The position numbers and the translations under genes are program-made. Shown here piece by piece: positions 33,957 through 45,805 of a DNA stretch of 64,000 nucleotides. The notes below the pieces were generated by a model. That model was not told where the DNA came from and did not search any database. It saw nothing but the letters and a program-made list of their open reading frames with translations. The stretch's first letter is position 1, and each line of letters opens with the position of its first letter. The DNA is taken from positions 142,665 to 206,664 of the forward strand of contig CAJNOJ010000089.1 in the NCBI GenBank assembly GCA_905250025.1. Reading direction: 5' to 3'. This DNA is from Adineta ricciae. Lineage: Eukaryota; Rotifera; Eurotatoria; Adinetida; Adinetidae.

Positions 33957-36900
33957 CCGTAGTATTATATGTGGTGTATTGTTTTATTCTATTTTTTATT
34001 ATTAACTATGGGTTTTCATGAACTATTTGATGAAGTGGATACGTGTGGTACATAAACCCAATATTGTGTTTGACAAAACCATAATGAAGCAAAATACAAG
34101 TTATGCTTTGCGACTAAGTTCATTTTGCTGTGAAACATTAGCATTATTAGTAACATATAATCATGACTAAAATGCATTGCGCATTGAAGTGTAATGAAAT
34201 ATCCTTCCGAATCGCCCCATAATTTCCTTCTCATATGAACTAAGACTTTTGACGTCAAACATTCAATTTTCAAACGGCTTGTCACTCATAAACATAAATC
34301 AGTAGATTTCGTATCAATCTACAATCCGATTACATATCATGTCGAAAAAGAGAACTGAATATTCAGTATGCCTTCCGCATTAACAATAGTGACATGTTTC
34401 TAAAACATGAAAATACGGCATATATCACATCACAAAATTACACCCAGTCGTTTGGAACGACTTTCAACCATATTTCTCACGTAAAATCCAGTTTTTTTCA
34501 CCTATTTCACACAGCTCATCCAAAATCATGAAGGTAATTGGAAGGCTACTTAAATCGCATTTTCATCCGTCGACGGCAGGCTTACCTGGGATGCCTTTTG
34601 GATGCTTTTGGTATAGTTAGAGAAATGCGGAGAAGGATGTATTGGATTTCTGGATACGGATGCTTTCCGTTTATTTACGGTAGATTTTGCGATAGTTTCC
34701 TGATGGATCTTATGATGTTTCCTTTACCTTCCTGGCGGGTCGGGTGCGTTTTCCCGGTAACGGAGGTTACAGGAGTTCAAAGATTCCCTTTCCAAGAAAT
34801 TCCTGCAGGAATACTGCTTCCATCTTCCGTGTGCTATTCATGTAGGATACGTAGTAAGCCCGCATGGAACCTGGAGAAAGATGCGGGAAAAGACCTAGGG
34901 TCGTTCAGGTTCCATACGGATCAAAATTTCGGAAGCATCACCTTGGGTCGGTCTTCCTCCGCCTATCACTTCATAACTATCCGTTGCAATTCATAGTTCA
35001 TTCCCGCGACCAGCATAACTTGAGTTACAATGAAAACACCCTCAATTCATTCATCTGTCGAACATAGATACGCGTACAAATGACAGAAACGATTCAATTG
35101 TTTTGAAAGATCATCCCAAGTAGTTTAGGTTCAATACTCGACGTTTTATTCTAAAATAACTTATTCGATAAACGACTAATCGGTCTACCACTCACGGTCA
35201 GTTATTCCCAGGTTTCTCTTGCGATCTATCGTTCTCTTATGGTTCAATTTCAGACGTAACAGCTACACCTAACTTCCAATCTTTTATTAGTTCGACTTTA
35301 AAAAAAATTGTAAAGCCCAAAAGATTTGATAGATGTGTTTGTTTAAAACACATCATGTAATGACTTTGCAAAGGTGTTATTTCTTGCCTAGAGGTTGTCT
35401 CGGATATTGTACAAAAGTCTGAGCCAAAAGCAAAACCAGTCATTTTTACAGATCTCTCAAAAGAATCTCCTCCGGTTAGACTCACAATTACGTCTTCTAC
35501 ATCGTAGTGTATTTAAATTTCCAACATGCAAAGCGACTCACTGGTATCGCCATACAGTAGGGCCCGAGGATGCAAAGCATTCCCCTAGCCTAGAACTTAT
35601 GATTCTGCGGATATGGAAAGCTGTGGGCTTTGACCTACGACATACATATTTACGAAGTTCTATTTTTCGACACAATACCCTCCTTCCGATCAACGGAAAA
35701 AGATCCCGAGAAAATTTTGAAAAACTAACATCATATTTATGTCCCTTGACTCTGATTACTCTTCAGTCAAGTTGTATTTTGATTACTACAAAATCCATTC
35801 TTATGATCTCTGACCCTGACACAGACACACTAACTTTTTTGTATGACCTTTCTTTCAGCCGTGGAAATAGCTCACCGAGTTTACTTTAATGATTCAATTG
35901 AAAATATTTCTACCACCTAACTTTGTCCAGAGAAATGGCAGTTCATTTGACACTTTTAGTGATTGAGTTTCCTCGTTTTCCTCTTTGCGTTTGAACAGCC
36001 ATTATCTTGAAGAAATATCATTCATTCCAAATCATTGTAGCCTTAAGAAATAATTTTAAAGACGAAAACGAAATGTTAGTTATAAGCAAAGTTTGTATCA
36101 GGTTTATCGCACTTGTTACGAAGCAGGGATCGTTTTTCAGTATGAGTGACTCTTCCAGTAGTATGCGAGAATCCATATAAAAAGCTTGCCTGATCAAAGA
36201 CTATGTCAAAGTTCCATATGTGTAGAAGTCGAAAGGGTAGTTTGTGTATTATATTTTTACATTCGAGTTTTAAACTTGTGAATTTTGTGATTACCACTGA
36301 CACTGTCATTCCTCCCATTTGTATGGGTGCCGAAAAATCCATGGAATGACCGAAACACAGCTGTAGCACGACTGGAAACTGGAACTCTGAATTTTCGAAG
36401 ATGAATAGTTGAACAATTTGAAAATCGAATACCCGAATTATAAATTTAGCAGTTGATAAATCTAAAAGTCGAAGAGAAGTTTAATACTCGAATCGAGTTA
36501 GTGATTTCCACATTACTTATAAACAACGGATAGTCATCCCAAATGTATATGTATTCAATTTCATCTTTTGTTATTAAACTATTGTTTTATACTTTTAGTT
36601 TTCTATTAGAGTTTTAAAAATATTTCTGTGGTCAACTCTAACAGCAGATAGTGTATTTCTACACATATCAAACTATAGCTCAATATCATTTACACATGCA
36701 ACTGACACCAATTAAGTAAGTCTTTGGGTGATTTGACTTTCATATATTTTTTATAGTAGGCAAATGTTTACATTTCGAATACCAATATTTTTGTCTGGAA
36801 AGATGCTACAACTTCGAACGAGTGTTTAGATAAAAATGCTGAAGTAGGGAGCATTTTGTTCTTAAGACAACCCCCCACCCAACCCTATTTTCGTTGCTGA

Positions 36901-37508
36901 TTGTACGATATTGCTGAGACTTGCACCAGATATGTATCTGCATCCGAGGTCAGATATACCACAGTAAAACTTTCAGCGCGAAATATGAAACGTACTCTGA
37001 GATCCGGTCTCAAAACATGGTTTTCTAGCATCCCAGATTGCCCGACCATTTTGAGAGCTGAAGATGTCGGGCTCTCTTTAAACGATAGTCGAGATCCGAT
37101 ACTACAACTTAAAAGAGTCCAATTTTTCTTCTTTTATCTTGGTATTATTTTTCTATCAAATTTCTTAGAAAATGTTCATAGAGAGTGTGAGTAAGCGGTA
37201 AAACAGATGACTTCTATTTGGTATCAGAGAGAAAATAAAAATCCAACTCTGTTAAGATATAGTTGATCATCCTCTTCATTTTAAAACCAAGTCCAGCTCT
37301 CTAGCACTTACTGTTATGGAGAAATCTGTGACGCAAAAAAAAACTCTATAGTAAAAACTTTGATTTTAAGAAAAACGCAAAAGAACCTTGACAGGTGTAA
37401 TTTATCAATTTTTTCAGCATAAAAGGGCATGGAAAGAAAATCTTAGGTAGCGTATGGCATAATATTGAGGAAAACAAATCGAGCTGAGATATATAACTTT
37501 TCTATATA
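33957..37508. other. region without a supportable gene
   Basis: Some stretches look weakly coding but in broken frames. At 35250-35345 a frame after a TTTCAG-like acceptor gives DVTATPNFQSFISSTLKKI, and at 35400-35490 another gives KPVIFTDLSKESPPVRLTI. The minus-strand frame 36369-36076 and the plus-strand frame 36901-37194 have no domain I recognise. These may be relics of one or more genes. Confidence 0.4.
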
Positions 37509-38229
37509 CAGTAGAGTGCAAAAGTCCTTGCCTCTTGTATGAACCACTCTTCTGAAATCAGATCTGGAGCAGTTTTCTTCAGTTTTTTAAAATAACTTTA
37601 TCGAAAGTAAGAGCAGATCAGAATGTACCTACTTACAAGGAAAATCATCGAAAAGGCGTTCGATTAGAGGAACAAAGCAGTCACGATAAAACCTCACTTC
37701 ATCAAAAGTCGAAGAAAAATCTCATTTATAGTATTAAGATGATCGACCGTTAAAATGTTGTCAGAAAAACTATCCACAGAAAGCTCTATGTCCGAATTGT
37801 GTAAATATTTCTTCGGATGACCAAAAACGATAAAGCGTAGAGGATTGAAAGAGTACATTAATCTAAAAAAAGGACGAACTCGGCAAATCGACATTCCACA
37901 AAATTGATATTAATTCTCTAAAAGCCGTATAATCCGTCGTAAAATCTCGCGTTGAGAAAAAAAACGGTCAAAACTGTGTGATTTCGCCAAAAATTTTTGA
38001 GAGAGGCGTGAGAAAACTAGCTGAATTATTCTAAATTATTTTATCAAATCGGTTGAAACTAGGTATGAGGGTGAGGGTTACTGAAAGAGAAATATAATAA
38101 AATAACTTTTCTGCTAGTTTTGAAACTTGAACTTAGCCCTGTCTATGATTACAATTTATTAGTACAGCTGACATATGCATGCAGAGAGGGATGTGCAACA
38201 TGAAGGGCAAGGATTTTTGCACTCTACTG
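37509..38229. mobile_element. non-autonomous Tc1-like TIR element
   Basis: CAGTAGAGTGCAAAAGTCCT on the left is matched by the complement of the right end (CAGTAGAGTGCAAAAATCCT), with arms of about 24 bp. TA precedes the left end; the right flank is less clean (CAGTA). The interior shows no convincing transposase, and the element is 721 bp long. Confidence 0.8.
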
Positions 38230-38660
38230 CAGTATATTTTGGTCTATTTCATACCTTCTGTCTCCTCCGTCAGCAAGGTAAATAGGCATTACGACTGTAA
38301 TGCATCTGGATACATACTGATTAGTTTATATGATAACATAAAAGTGCTTTTGATGATCAGGAAAGTGTTAGAAAGCATTTTTCGTGTATCTAGATCAATG
38401 GATTCTGTGAAAGTTTATTATCTGATCTTTGCAAAACCAACATAAAAAATATAACGATAACGCACGATAAATGATTGAATACAGCACAGTGTGAGAAATG
38501 TAATCGCAATTCAATCAAAATAATTAATCGTTGATAAATATAGATAATGTAAAAAGTATACATTAATCATCACCTCCTGGTTAATAGTCGCTCATAACGC
38601 TATCATTTTGTATTTCTAAAACCATCAAACAATTAGCAATGTTCATTAAATCATCATTGA
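38230..38660. other. gene-free region
   Basis: AT-rich flank of the Mutator-like pseudogene. No terminal repeat could be recognised. Confidence 0.4.
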
Positions 38661-40418
38661 TTAGATACATAGAAAATGCAAATTCATCATCATCACTCTC
38701 ACCCATCGAAGCTTGAGCGCCACCAGCCATTGTTGTTTTTCTTTTTTTGAAAATCTCGTCGTAATTTTTGATCCGTAAGATATAATTTGTTCAGTAAGTC
38801 TTCCAAAACATTCTGCAGAATAATGAACCATAGATGATAATATACTGGTAAATAATTTATCCAAGCCATTGTAACTATCAGTGAAGATTATTATTGTCAG
38901 TACTAGACCGATTCTCAGAATCGTAAAAGAGCAGTATCTGTGCTTAAGAACCATTTTCCACAGCACAGAATGAAACGCCTCATTGGCGTTGTGCGAGCCG
39001 CCATTCACAACCCCGTATCAAGTTGTTCACACAGCATAATTCATCGAAAACAGGTCTTACTAAATCCAGGCAAACTCGTGGTATAATCGATCTTGAATTA
39101 TGATTATATTCTTCGCCAGTTGTAGTTGCTTGAATGTATTTGCAGCATCGTCCATCGCACCAATCGTGCATAGGCTGTTTGTTTGTAGAATAGTGTTGGT
39201 GAAAGATAGCCAACGATCTTTTGTATAATCCTTTTAGGTCGTGTTTGCTATCGCAGATAGCTTTAGCAAAATGGATTTTAAACTTTATTGCTAATGAATC
39301 GGTAAAGCGACTTTTCCCGTTGAACCGCTTGCCATCCGATAAAACCACACCTTTACTTTCCTTTTTGGCTTTCACGATTCTATTGAACATTCTTTTCGAG
39401 AAATGGTTCGCATCCTACAGTTTTTTTTTACACATTAATTAGAATACGGTGGATTATTTATCAGATGTTTGTGAACTTTTGCGTCACTGTCGCCAACGTA
39501 AGAACTGTATGTAACGCTGTATTCCAATCGGGATCTGCCAAACATTTCGTGTATCATCTCTTTCTCCATTCCACCGGACGAACCTGAAATATGGTGATTA
39601 GCATTAGATGGTGGTTTAGAAGAGCTAATAGAAAACTTACCACTATAATTTAATTGACAGTCATGACTCCGTTGAGAAGTAGCAAACAAATCAGGATCTA
39701 TATGGCGTAGACTCTCTGCGCCTTGGCACTTCGTACATTTTTTTGAACATCAGCTTGTGTCAATAACTTTTGATTGTTTAGTTGCTGTACATAATGCAGC
39801 GACTCCGTGCACATTTGAGTGACCGCGTGTGAGCCATGTTCCGTCGCTACTCACCGTGAGATTTCGAACACGACCATTCTCTTGAACAGCTGTTTCAATC
39901 GCGGCAGTCATTGAATTATATTTAGCTTTTACTGCAAAACTTACAATGAATTCTTGTGTAGCTCGATAACTTTGCTCTTGAATGGGTGGTGATAAATTGA
40001 GAGCACCAACGAGTTTGACTAAGCCACACAGTGTACCACCAAGTGCCAATATAACATTTATATCATGACGTTTACTATTTGGCAATGTTGCTGATGAAAA
40101 AAGACGAGTTGGAGCTTCACAATAGAAGCATACAAATTCAAACTGAACATACAACCCATTTCTTTCTCTCATAATTGGTGAACCTTTCCATAAGCTATTG
40201 CATTGAGAACATTTGAAATGTTCCAGTAATATAATTAACGACTTAGTATGAATAATCGTATAAGAATCCAAAAACCTTTTCACTTTTTGCACCTGTTCCA
40301 CCCTTTCTGAATTGGAAGTATTTGATACTGATGATGAACTTCGTTTTCTTTTCGTTGCGCCAGGTCTAATCTTTCTCATAACTGATTTTCTACTTCTCGT
40401 TTTTCGACGAGTTTCCAT
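38661..40418 (-). pseudogene. Mutator-like transposase (insect/invertebrate MULE type), broken
   Basis: Minus-strand pieces follow the order of the invertebrate Mutator-like transposase domain. First is a basic N-terminus (METRRKTRSRKS) with a CxxC pair (FKCSQCNSLWKG) and FVCFYCEAP. Then GTLCGLVKLV, PIQEQSYRATQE and VSSDGTWLTRGHSNVHGVAA. Next are a CTKC segment, GMEKEMIHEMFGRS with YVGDSDAKVHKHL, NHFSKRMFNRIVKAKKES, and NGGSHNANEAFHSVLW with YNGLDKL. An in-frame TGA lies after VIDTS (near 39747), the segment between 39435 and 39390 lacks a usable junction, and a frameshift occurs near 39000. A GT-AG interval near 39590-39650 may be a real 57-bp intron. Terminal repeats were not found. Confidence 0.8.
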
Positions 40419-41503
40419 ATCGGCTCTTGGAATTATTTTTTGTAACGAAATGAGTATAGGTATTTGACAAAATGATGATAGAAATTGATGTTAGGTTAGG
40501 AAAATGAAAGAATGAGAATACGATGTTAGCTATATGAACTAGCGATAGCTATTTATAGACAAAGTGGAACGTCCGACAACGTGAAAGAAGAAAGTGCATG
40601 ACTAATAGAAGGAACGCAAGAAGTGGAAATGCACTCAGGGTAGAACGACAAAGTAGCATGACGTCATATAAAATAGAGAAGACATGAAATTTCCATGGGT
40701 GATACTACCAATATCATTTATAAACAATTAGTAAATTGAATAGGTCGTGTATAGAAAACTTAGATCTCTGTAGACCCCTGGTTCATAGTGTTAGAGGTTG
40801 AAACTTTCATCTCAAAGTTCATGAAACGCATCGACATTTAATATTCTATCAATCAGCAAAAAACGAAACTAGAAAGACTTTAGTCATTAAAATGTTTTAA
40901 AAAACATTTATCAAGAACGGTGAGTCTTAGAAAAATTTCTATAACATACGGAAAACCTATCACAAACTGAACAAGTTATAGTTCATTCGATAGCGGAGAA
41001 CTTGTTCTATCAAATGCAGCAATAAAAAAAACATCGAAAAATTTGACACAGATTCACGTTTCAGAGGGGGGACTACCTTGAATATATTATGTAGTAGTGA
41101 TATGTTATCTTCATCATTCCTGATCTGTGAAATATATGATGCTGCTCAATTAAACTAGATGCGAAACCTTCATTCTAACATCTTGTTGTGTGTTTGACAT
41201 TCATTTCATTCGAATATGTTCCAATTTGTGTGAAAATTTTCGAGAGAATGACTGCTCCTTTCAAAGATACAGTTGGAAATGCAGCTGAAAGAAATTTGGT
41301 TTCATCATTAGAATTAGTAACTCTTCAATTTGTTACGTCAAAAGGATATAAAATTTCTTACGAAGGTCTGAAGTTCGCCATAAAAGGCTTTTTATAGCTT
41401 TTAGTATTAGATTCATTCGAAAAAAGGAAGAATAGCCCTCACGTTTTTTGTTTATGAGCATGACTATTTGAAAATTCATTCAGTAATTTTTTCTGTTTCG
41501 AAG
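40419..41503. other. upstream region of the epimerase, possible first exon
   Basis: A short frame from the ATG at 41248 to 41397 (MTAPFKDTVGNAAERN...) resembles coding sequence, but no donor in it joins the epimerase exon in the right phase. The start of the epimerase is therefore unresolved. Confidence 0.35.
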
Positions 41504-42563
41504 CAAACTTAAATGTCTTGTTGGCGGTGGCGCTGGTTTCATTGGAAGTCATCTAGCACGGCGATTGAAATCAGAAGGTCATTATGTAGTTGTGGCAGAT
41601 TGGGCACGAAATGAGTATTTCAATGAAGATGAATTTTGTAATGAATTTTTTCATATTGATTTACGTGTGCTGGACAATTGTCTAAAAGCATCAGCTGGAT
41701 GTGACTGGGTATTTAATTTAGCTGCCGATATGGGTGGAATGGGCTTTATCGAATCGAATCATTCTGTCATTTTGTGGAACAATACAATGATCTCATTTAA
41801 TATGCTCGAAGCTGCTCGTCGTAATGGTTGTAAACGTTTCTTTTATTCTTCTACTGCTTGTATTTATCCTGAATGTATTCAGACGACAGAAGATGCGAAA
41901 AGTCTACGTGAGGATGATGCATGGCTTGGAAAACCACAAGGTGCATATGGTTTGGAGAAACTCGTTTCTGAAGAAATTGCCACGCATTATGGTCGTGATT
42001 TTTCAGTCGAAATTCGTATTGCTCGATTTCATAATATTTATGGACCTCAGGGTACATGGAAAGGAGGTCGAGAGAAAGTACCAGCAGCTTTTTGTCGCAA
42101 AGTGCTTGTCGCACACGAAGGAAATAATAATGGTGCAGTGCAAATATGGGGTGACGGAAAACAAACACGTTCATTCTGTTATATTGATGATTGCGTCGAA
42201 GGTGTTCTACGAATAATGATGAGTGATTATAATCAACCTTTAAATTTAGGTAGTGATGAAATGTTTTCAATCAATGAAATATGCGATATAGTAGCTGAAG
42301 TTGGAGGTGTTTCTATTCATAAGAAACATATTCTCGGACCTGAAGGAGTACGTGGCCGTAATAGTGACAATACACGTATTCAATCGATACTTAATTGGGC
42401 ACCACATATAACTTTTAAAGAAGGTATTCGAAAAACGTATGCTTGGATCAAAGATGAACTCGAAAAAGAACGATCATTAAGGAATATAGCTCAGTATGCC
42501 GAGTCGATCATCGTTGTGGAAACTAATGATAGCATGCAGCATACTAAGCAAGTTAAAAGTTGA
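41504..42563 (+). CDS. GME: GDP-mannose 3,5-epimerase, plant type (5' end unresolved)
   Basis: The frame is open from 41487. The likely exon start follows AG at 41503, upstream of the first in-frame start-like codon, because the Rossmann motif CLVGGGAGFIGSHLARRL lies there. Diagnostic family segments follow: NLAADMGGMGF, NNTMISFNMLEAARRNGCKR, SSTACIYPE (catalytic Cys), YGLEKL (Tyr-x3-Lys), FHNIYGPQGTWKGGREK (second catalytic Lys), WGDGKQTRSF and GPEGVRGRNSDN. These match GDP-D-mannose 3',5'-epimerase, the short-chain-dehydrogenase-like enzyme making GDP-L-galactose, which in plants feeds ascorbate and cell-wall synthesis. It is cytosolic and NAD-dependent. The C-terminus extends about 25 residues past the plant end. 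A polyadenylation signal is near 42640. Only an N-terminal exon of roughly 20-30 residues appears to be missing. The animal context suggests ancient horizontal acquisition (inference). Confidence 0.9.
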
Positions 42564-42649
42564 CATTTCTCTTATTGTCTGATTTGATCGGTTTTCATAT
42601 TGATTGCACAATTTTTCAGCTTTTCACATAGTAGCTAGAAATAAAACAA

Positions 42650-43101
42650 AAAGATGCAACAGGTTCTTTGAGAAAATGAGAGACAACAGATACTCATACA
42701 AACCTTCTTATTCACATATTTGTTGTTCCTTCCCCCTCCCCCTTGCAAATTAGACGTACAAAGACACATACCCAGGTGTGTCCCGATGATTTCAATGGAA
42801 ATCAGGTGGATGTGTTGACCTAAGAATACCTATTTCAGGTATGGAACAACTAGGTGCTGTTACTACCTTAGTAAAAAAAATATAGCTAAAACACTTTTCA
42901 TAATATTAGCACATGTATTTCGCTACATAAGTTGCTTTTCTTATAGCGTTTTCTTCAGATATTTTTTTTTTGAAAAGGTATTTTACTCGTGATGATTGAA
43001 AAGTCGCATATCGTTTCATAGAGAGAAAGTACATCTAATAATAGATTATGTCGTTTATTCTTGCGCGGCGCCCACGGAAGAAAGATCTATTGACCATTTT
43101 A
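42650..43101. other. gene-free region
   Basis: 3' flank of the epimerase gene; a C-rich run near 42730. Nothing else supported. Confidence 0.45.
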
Positions 43102-43356
43102 TTAGGTTGTTAACAAGGTTCTTGCACTGTTTTTGAAAATGTTCTAAAACATTCTAGAAAGTTCTCGAACTTTCCATACTAAAGCTATATAAAGGCAGTG
43201 TGAATATCTTCCGAATGATGATAAAGTGATCGATATGGACGCTGATCATGAAGTGAAAATGAATCTTTCTCGTAAAGAGATTCGAGTGCTTTTACTTCAT
43301 GAATTTCGTTTGGATCACAAAGTAATGGAAGCAGCTAACAACATATGCAGTACGAT
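43102..43356 (+). mobile_element. mariner 5' fragment
   Basis: Starts TTAGGTTGTTAACAAGG after a TA and matches the transposase-start end of the 317-1386 element. From the ATG at 43235 it encodes MDADHEVKMNLSRKEIRVLL, then HEFRLDHKVMEAANNIC, the mariner N-terminus, and stops matching at about 43356. No right end is present. Confidence 0.85.
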
Positions 43357-44260
43357 GGGTAAGGGGTTTGGGTGAGTCAAAGCACGCCATTATCGCGATT
43401 TCATCCCGGCCAAAGGAATTATCAGATGGCCTGAGATTCCATAAGGTATCCAAATGATCCGAAGATCACAGATAAACTTACATAATCTGCGTAGTTCGAC
43501 AGATAGCCGATATGAAGGCCATTCGGTGTACTGTTCACATGGTTGCGAATGATACAATATGTAATATGTTCGCGTTTTTTATATATTGAATTCGAGCGCT
43601 GGGAAACAATGAGGTGAATGATTAATAACATCGTATCAGAGTGATATCTGTTGTTATAGTATAGATTTTGTTTTCAGTTGTCTATGGAAGGACGGCGTTG
43701 TCATGTGGGTGGTTAACCTTTAAAAGCCGAAACGTCCCTTCCAAGGGACATTGCATTAATGGCTATAGAACGAAGGAATTAAGTCGTATCCACAAGAGCT
43801 ACTATTTTGTCGAATGAGAACAGCCAGAGTGATAGTATCATAAGAAAAAAATCGTGTCAAAATAGTGGTCAGACATCAAANATACATGATGAGCTTTTGA
43901 GTGTTCGTATGATATAATCTGATTAATTCTATGGAAATTGTTTCGACGTGTTTATGACAGAATATTTCCAAAAGCACTTCAATGTTCCATGTTTTTTCAC
44001 CGTTTTGTAATGCATTTGAGTAATACAGAAATATACGATAGGATGCAACTGATCTGACTCTGAATTATAGAAGATATATTCAATAGTTTCAATGTCACAC
44101 CTAACGAAAAGACATATGTTCAAATTTAATCAAAAACTGGGCTATATTTGAAGAGAAAAAAGTTTCTATAAAGAAGAAATGTTACCGGGAAAAGGATTTC
44201 ACTTAATATGAGTATTAGAAAAACGGACTCCATAAATTGTTACGTATTTGAAAAAAATAA
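43357..44260. other. gene-free region
   Basis: No supported gene. A small perfect hairpin, GTCCCTTCCAAGGGAC, occurs near 43735. One ambiguous base at 43881. Confidence 0.45.
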
Positions 44261-44690
44261 CGGGTTAGTCGAAATAAATGGCACTCTCAGTATTTTTCAT
44301 GCGACTCTTTCATTTTCAGTGTATAAAAACAATTTATATCAAAAGATTCCTAGCAAAATTCTCTGCAAAATCATAATTAATCTTACATGTACGGAATGCT
44401 AGGAAAAGCCATTAAATGACAAGCATTGAACGTAAAATGTATTCAACTTTCAAAACTAACAACTGTTTTACAAACGATCAGTATTTTTATCTAAGCATTT
44501 GTTTAGTAATAAATTACAGTAAAAGATGCAGTGTGAAAAGTTCTACAATTTGCATAACCAGCCATTCTAAGCGAACAAATCAATTGCTTTTAAACTACGT
44601 AAAAGTCTATGTGACGAAAACATGATCATTCTGGTAAACTCGGAAAAAAGCTGTGCACCATTTTGAAAATAAAAAGTATATACTGTATGT
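44261..44690. repeat. repeat family R1, half copy
   Basis: Matches the left half of the 17094-18043 element (GGCACTCTCAGTATTTTTC, TGCAGTGTGAAAAGTTCTAC, AAAGCTGTGCACCATTTT), diverged and lacking the right arm. Confidence 0.7.
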
Positions 44691-45797
44691 GTCAATACTA
44701 GTAAGTATAGAGTTCATTTTATCATTCCTAACTTTTATATTTAGATTTCTACTTGTCAGGCAAGTGTTAGACTTAATTCACTAAAGATCATAACGATGGA
44801 GCAAATATGACTGAAAAGTTCAACTTCTGTTGACTTTTTAGTATTGTTTTTTTCGTGTAATGTGTGTTCTTTCTATGTGAAAAACTGTTCGCTCGACTGT
44901 AAGGAGGGTCATATGAAAAAAAAAGTTTGTCTGTTTGTTTGTTTGTGTCAGGGTCAAAGGTCAAATTAAAAAAAACACATTTTTCTGATGGTGTGAGGGT
45001 GTTGGGGAAGTCATTGGTGGGTGTGGAACCGTGGATGGAGGTCGTCGACAGTTCGATTAATGTGTCTGTGAATGTGGCTGAGTGGAACCACGAACCAGAG
45101 GCTCTGTCCCTTGCATTGTGGATTTTGGTTTGGTTTGGCCTTTGGTTCGTGTTGATTTGTTTGTATTGAAAGATGGAGTTGATGTGGTGCTCGAGTGGCG
45201 AGGAGGTTTGTTGTAATGCTGTTTGAGTGGCTGCGATGTTCCAGCTTTTATTCTACTGTACCTAATTTTAGGAGTATTTATAGAGCTACAAGGAAACGTG
45301 TGTATTACCGCAGCTGAATGCGCTGAAAGCGAAAAATAGAGATATCGAAAGAGAAGTCAGTTAAATCGGCGTGTGTCAAATGGAGTCCGGATCCCTTGAG
45401 GTAAACCTATCGAACCTATGATAATTGTGGAAAGACGAAGAAATAAAATGTCTGCAGGTAATTGATGATTACTATTGGTGTTTGAAGTGAATTTACATTA
45501 ATGTTAAGATTATTCTCTGGTGGTTGAGCGTTTGTTCCGTTTGGATTCATAGATCGGAGTTGGGGTTGGTTGCCTGTGTCTGGATGGAATGGTGAGTGGC
45601 CTCGTGGTAGTGAAGTTGATGGGCTTAATTATGTAGATGAGGGTGAGGATGCCTGGAAAGAGATTTTCACGTATAAGAGACTGAAATTGATGTTTGACGT
45701 TCTATATCTCTGACTCTTGTGCATGCTTCGTAGTGCATGTGATGTGTTGTGTATGGTTATGATGCTGTTCGATTGAAGTGGTTCTAGTGCTTATTGT
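44691..45797. other. G/T-rich repeat-like region
   Basis: 44926 has GTTTGTCTGTTTGTTTGTTT. The next 800 bp is unusually rich in G and T on the + strand (GGTGTGAGGGTGTTGGGGAA). The frame 44927-45169 has no domain character and is probably a by-product. The region ends at the hAT-2 target duplication (45798-45805). Confidence 0.5.
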
Positions 45798-45805
45798 ATT
45801 GCGTC

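Noticed and set aside
34538..34996. 152-residue plus-strand frame
   Set aside because: The sequence is rich in GGATAC/GATGC-like repeats, the protein has no domain features and there is no splice or polyadenylation context.
41248..41397. First exon of the epimerase
   Set aside because: No donor in this frame joins 41504 in the correct phase, so it is left as an unassigned short frame.
44927..45169. 80-residue frame in the G/T-rich region
   Set aside because: Composition follows the GTTTGTCTGTTT and GTGAGGGTG repeats; no domain or conserved motif.
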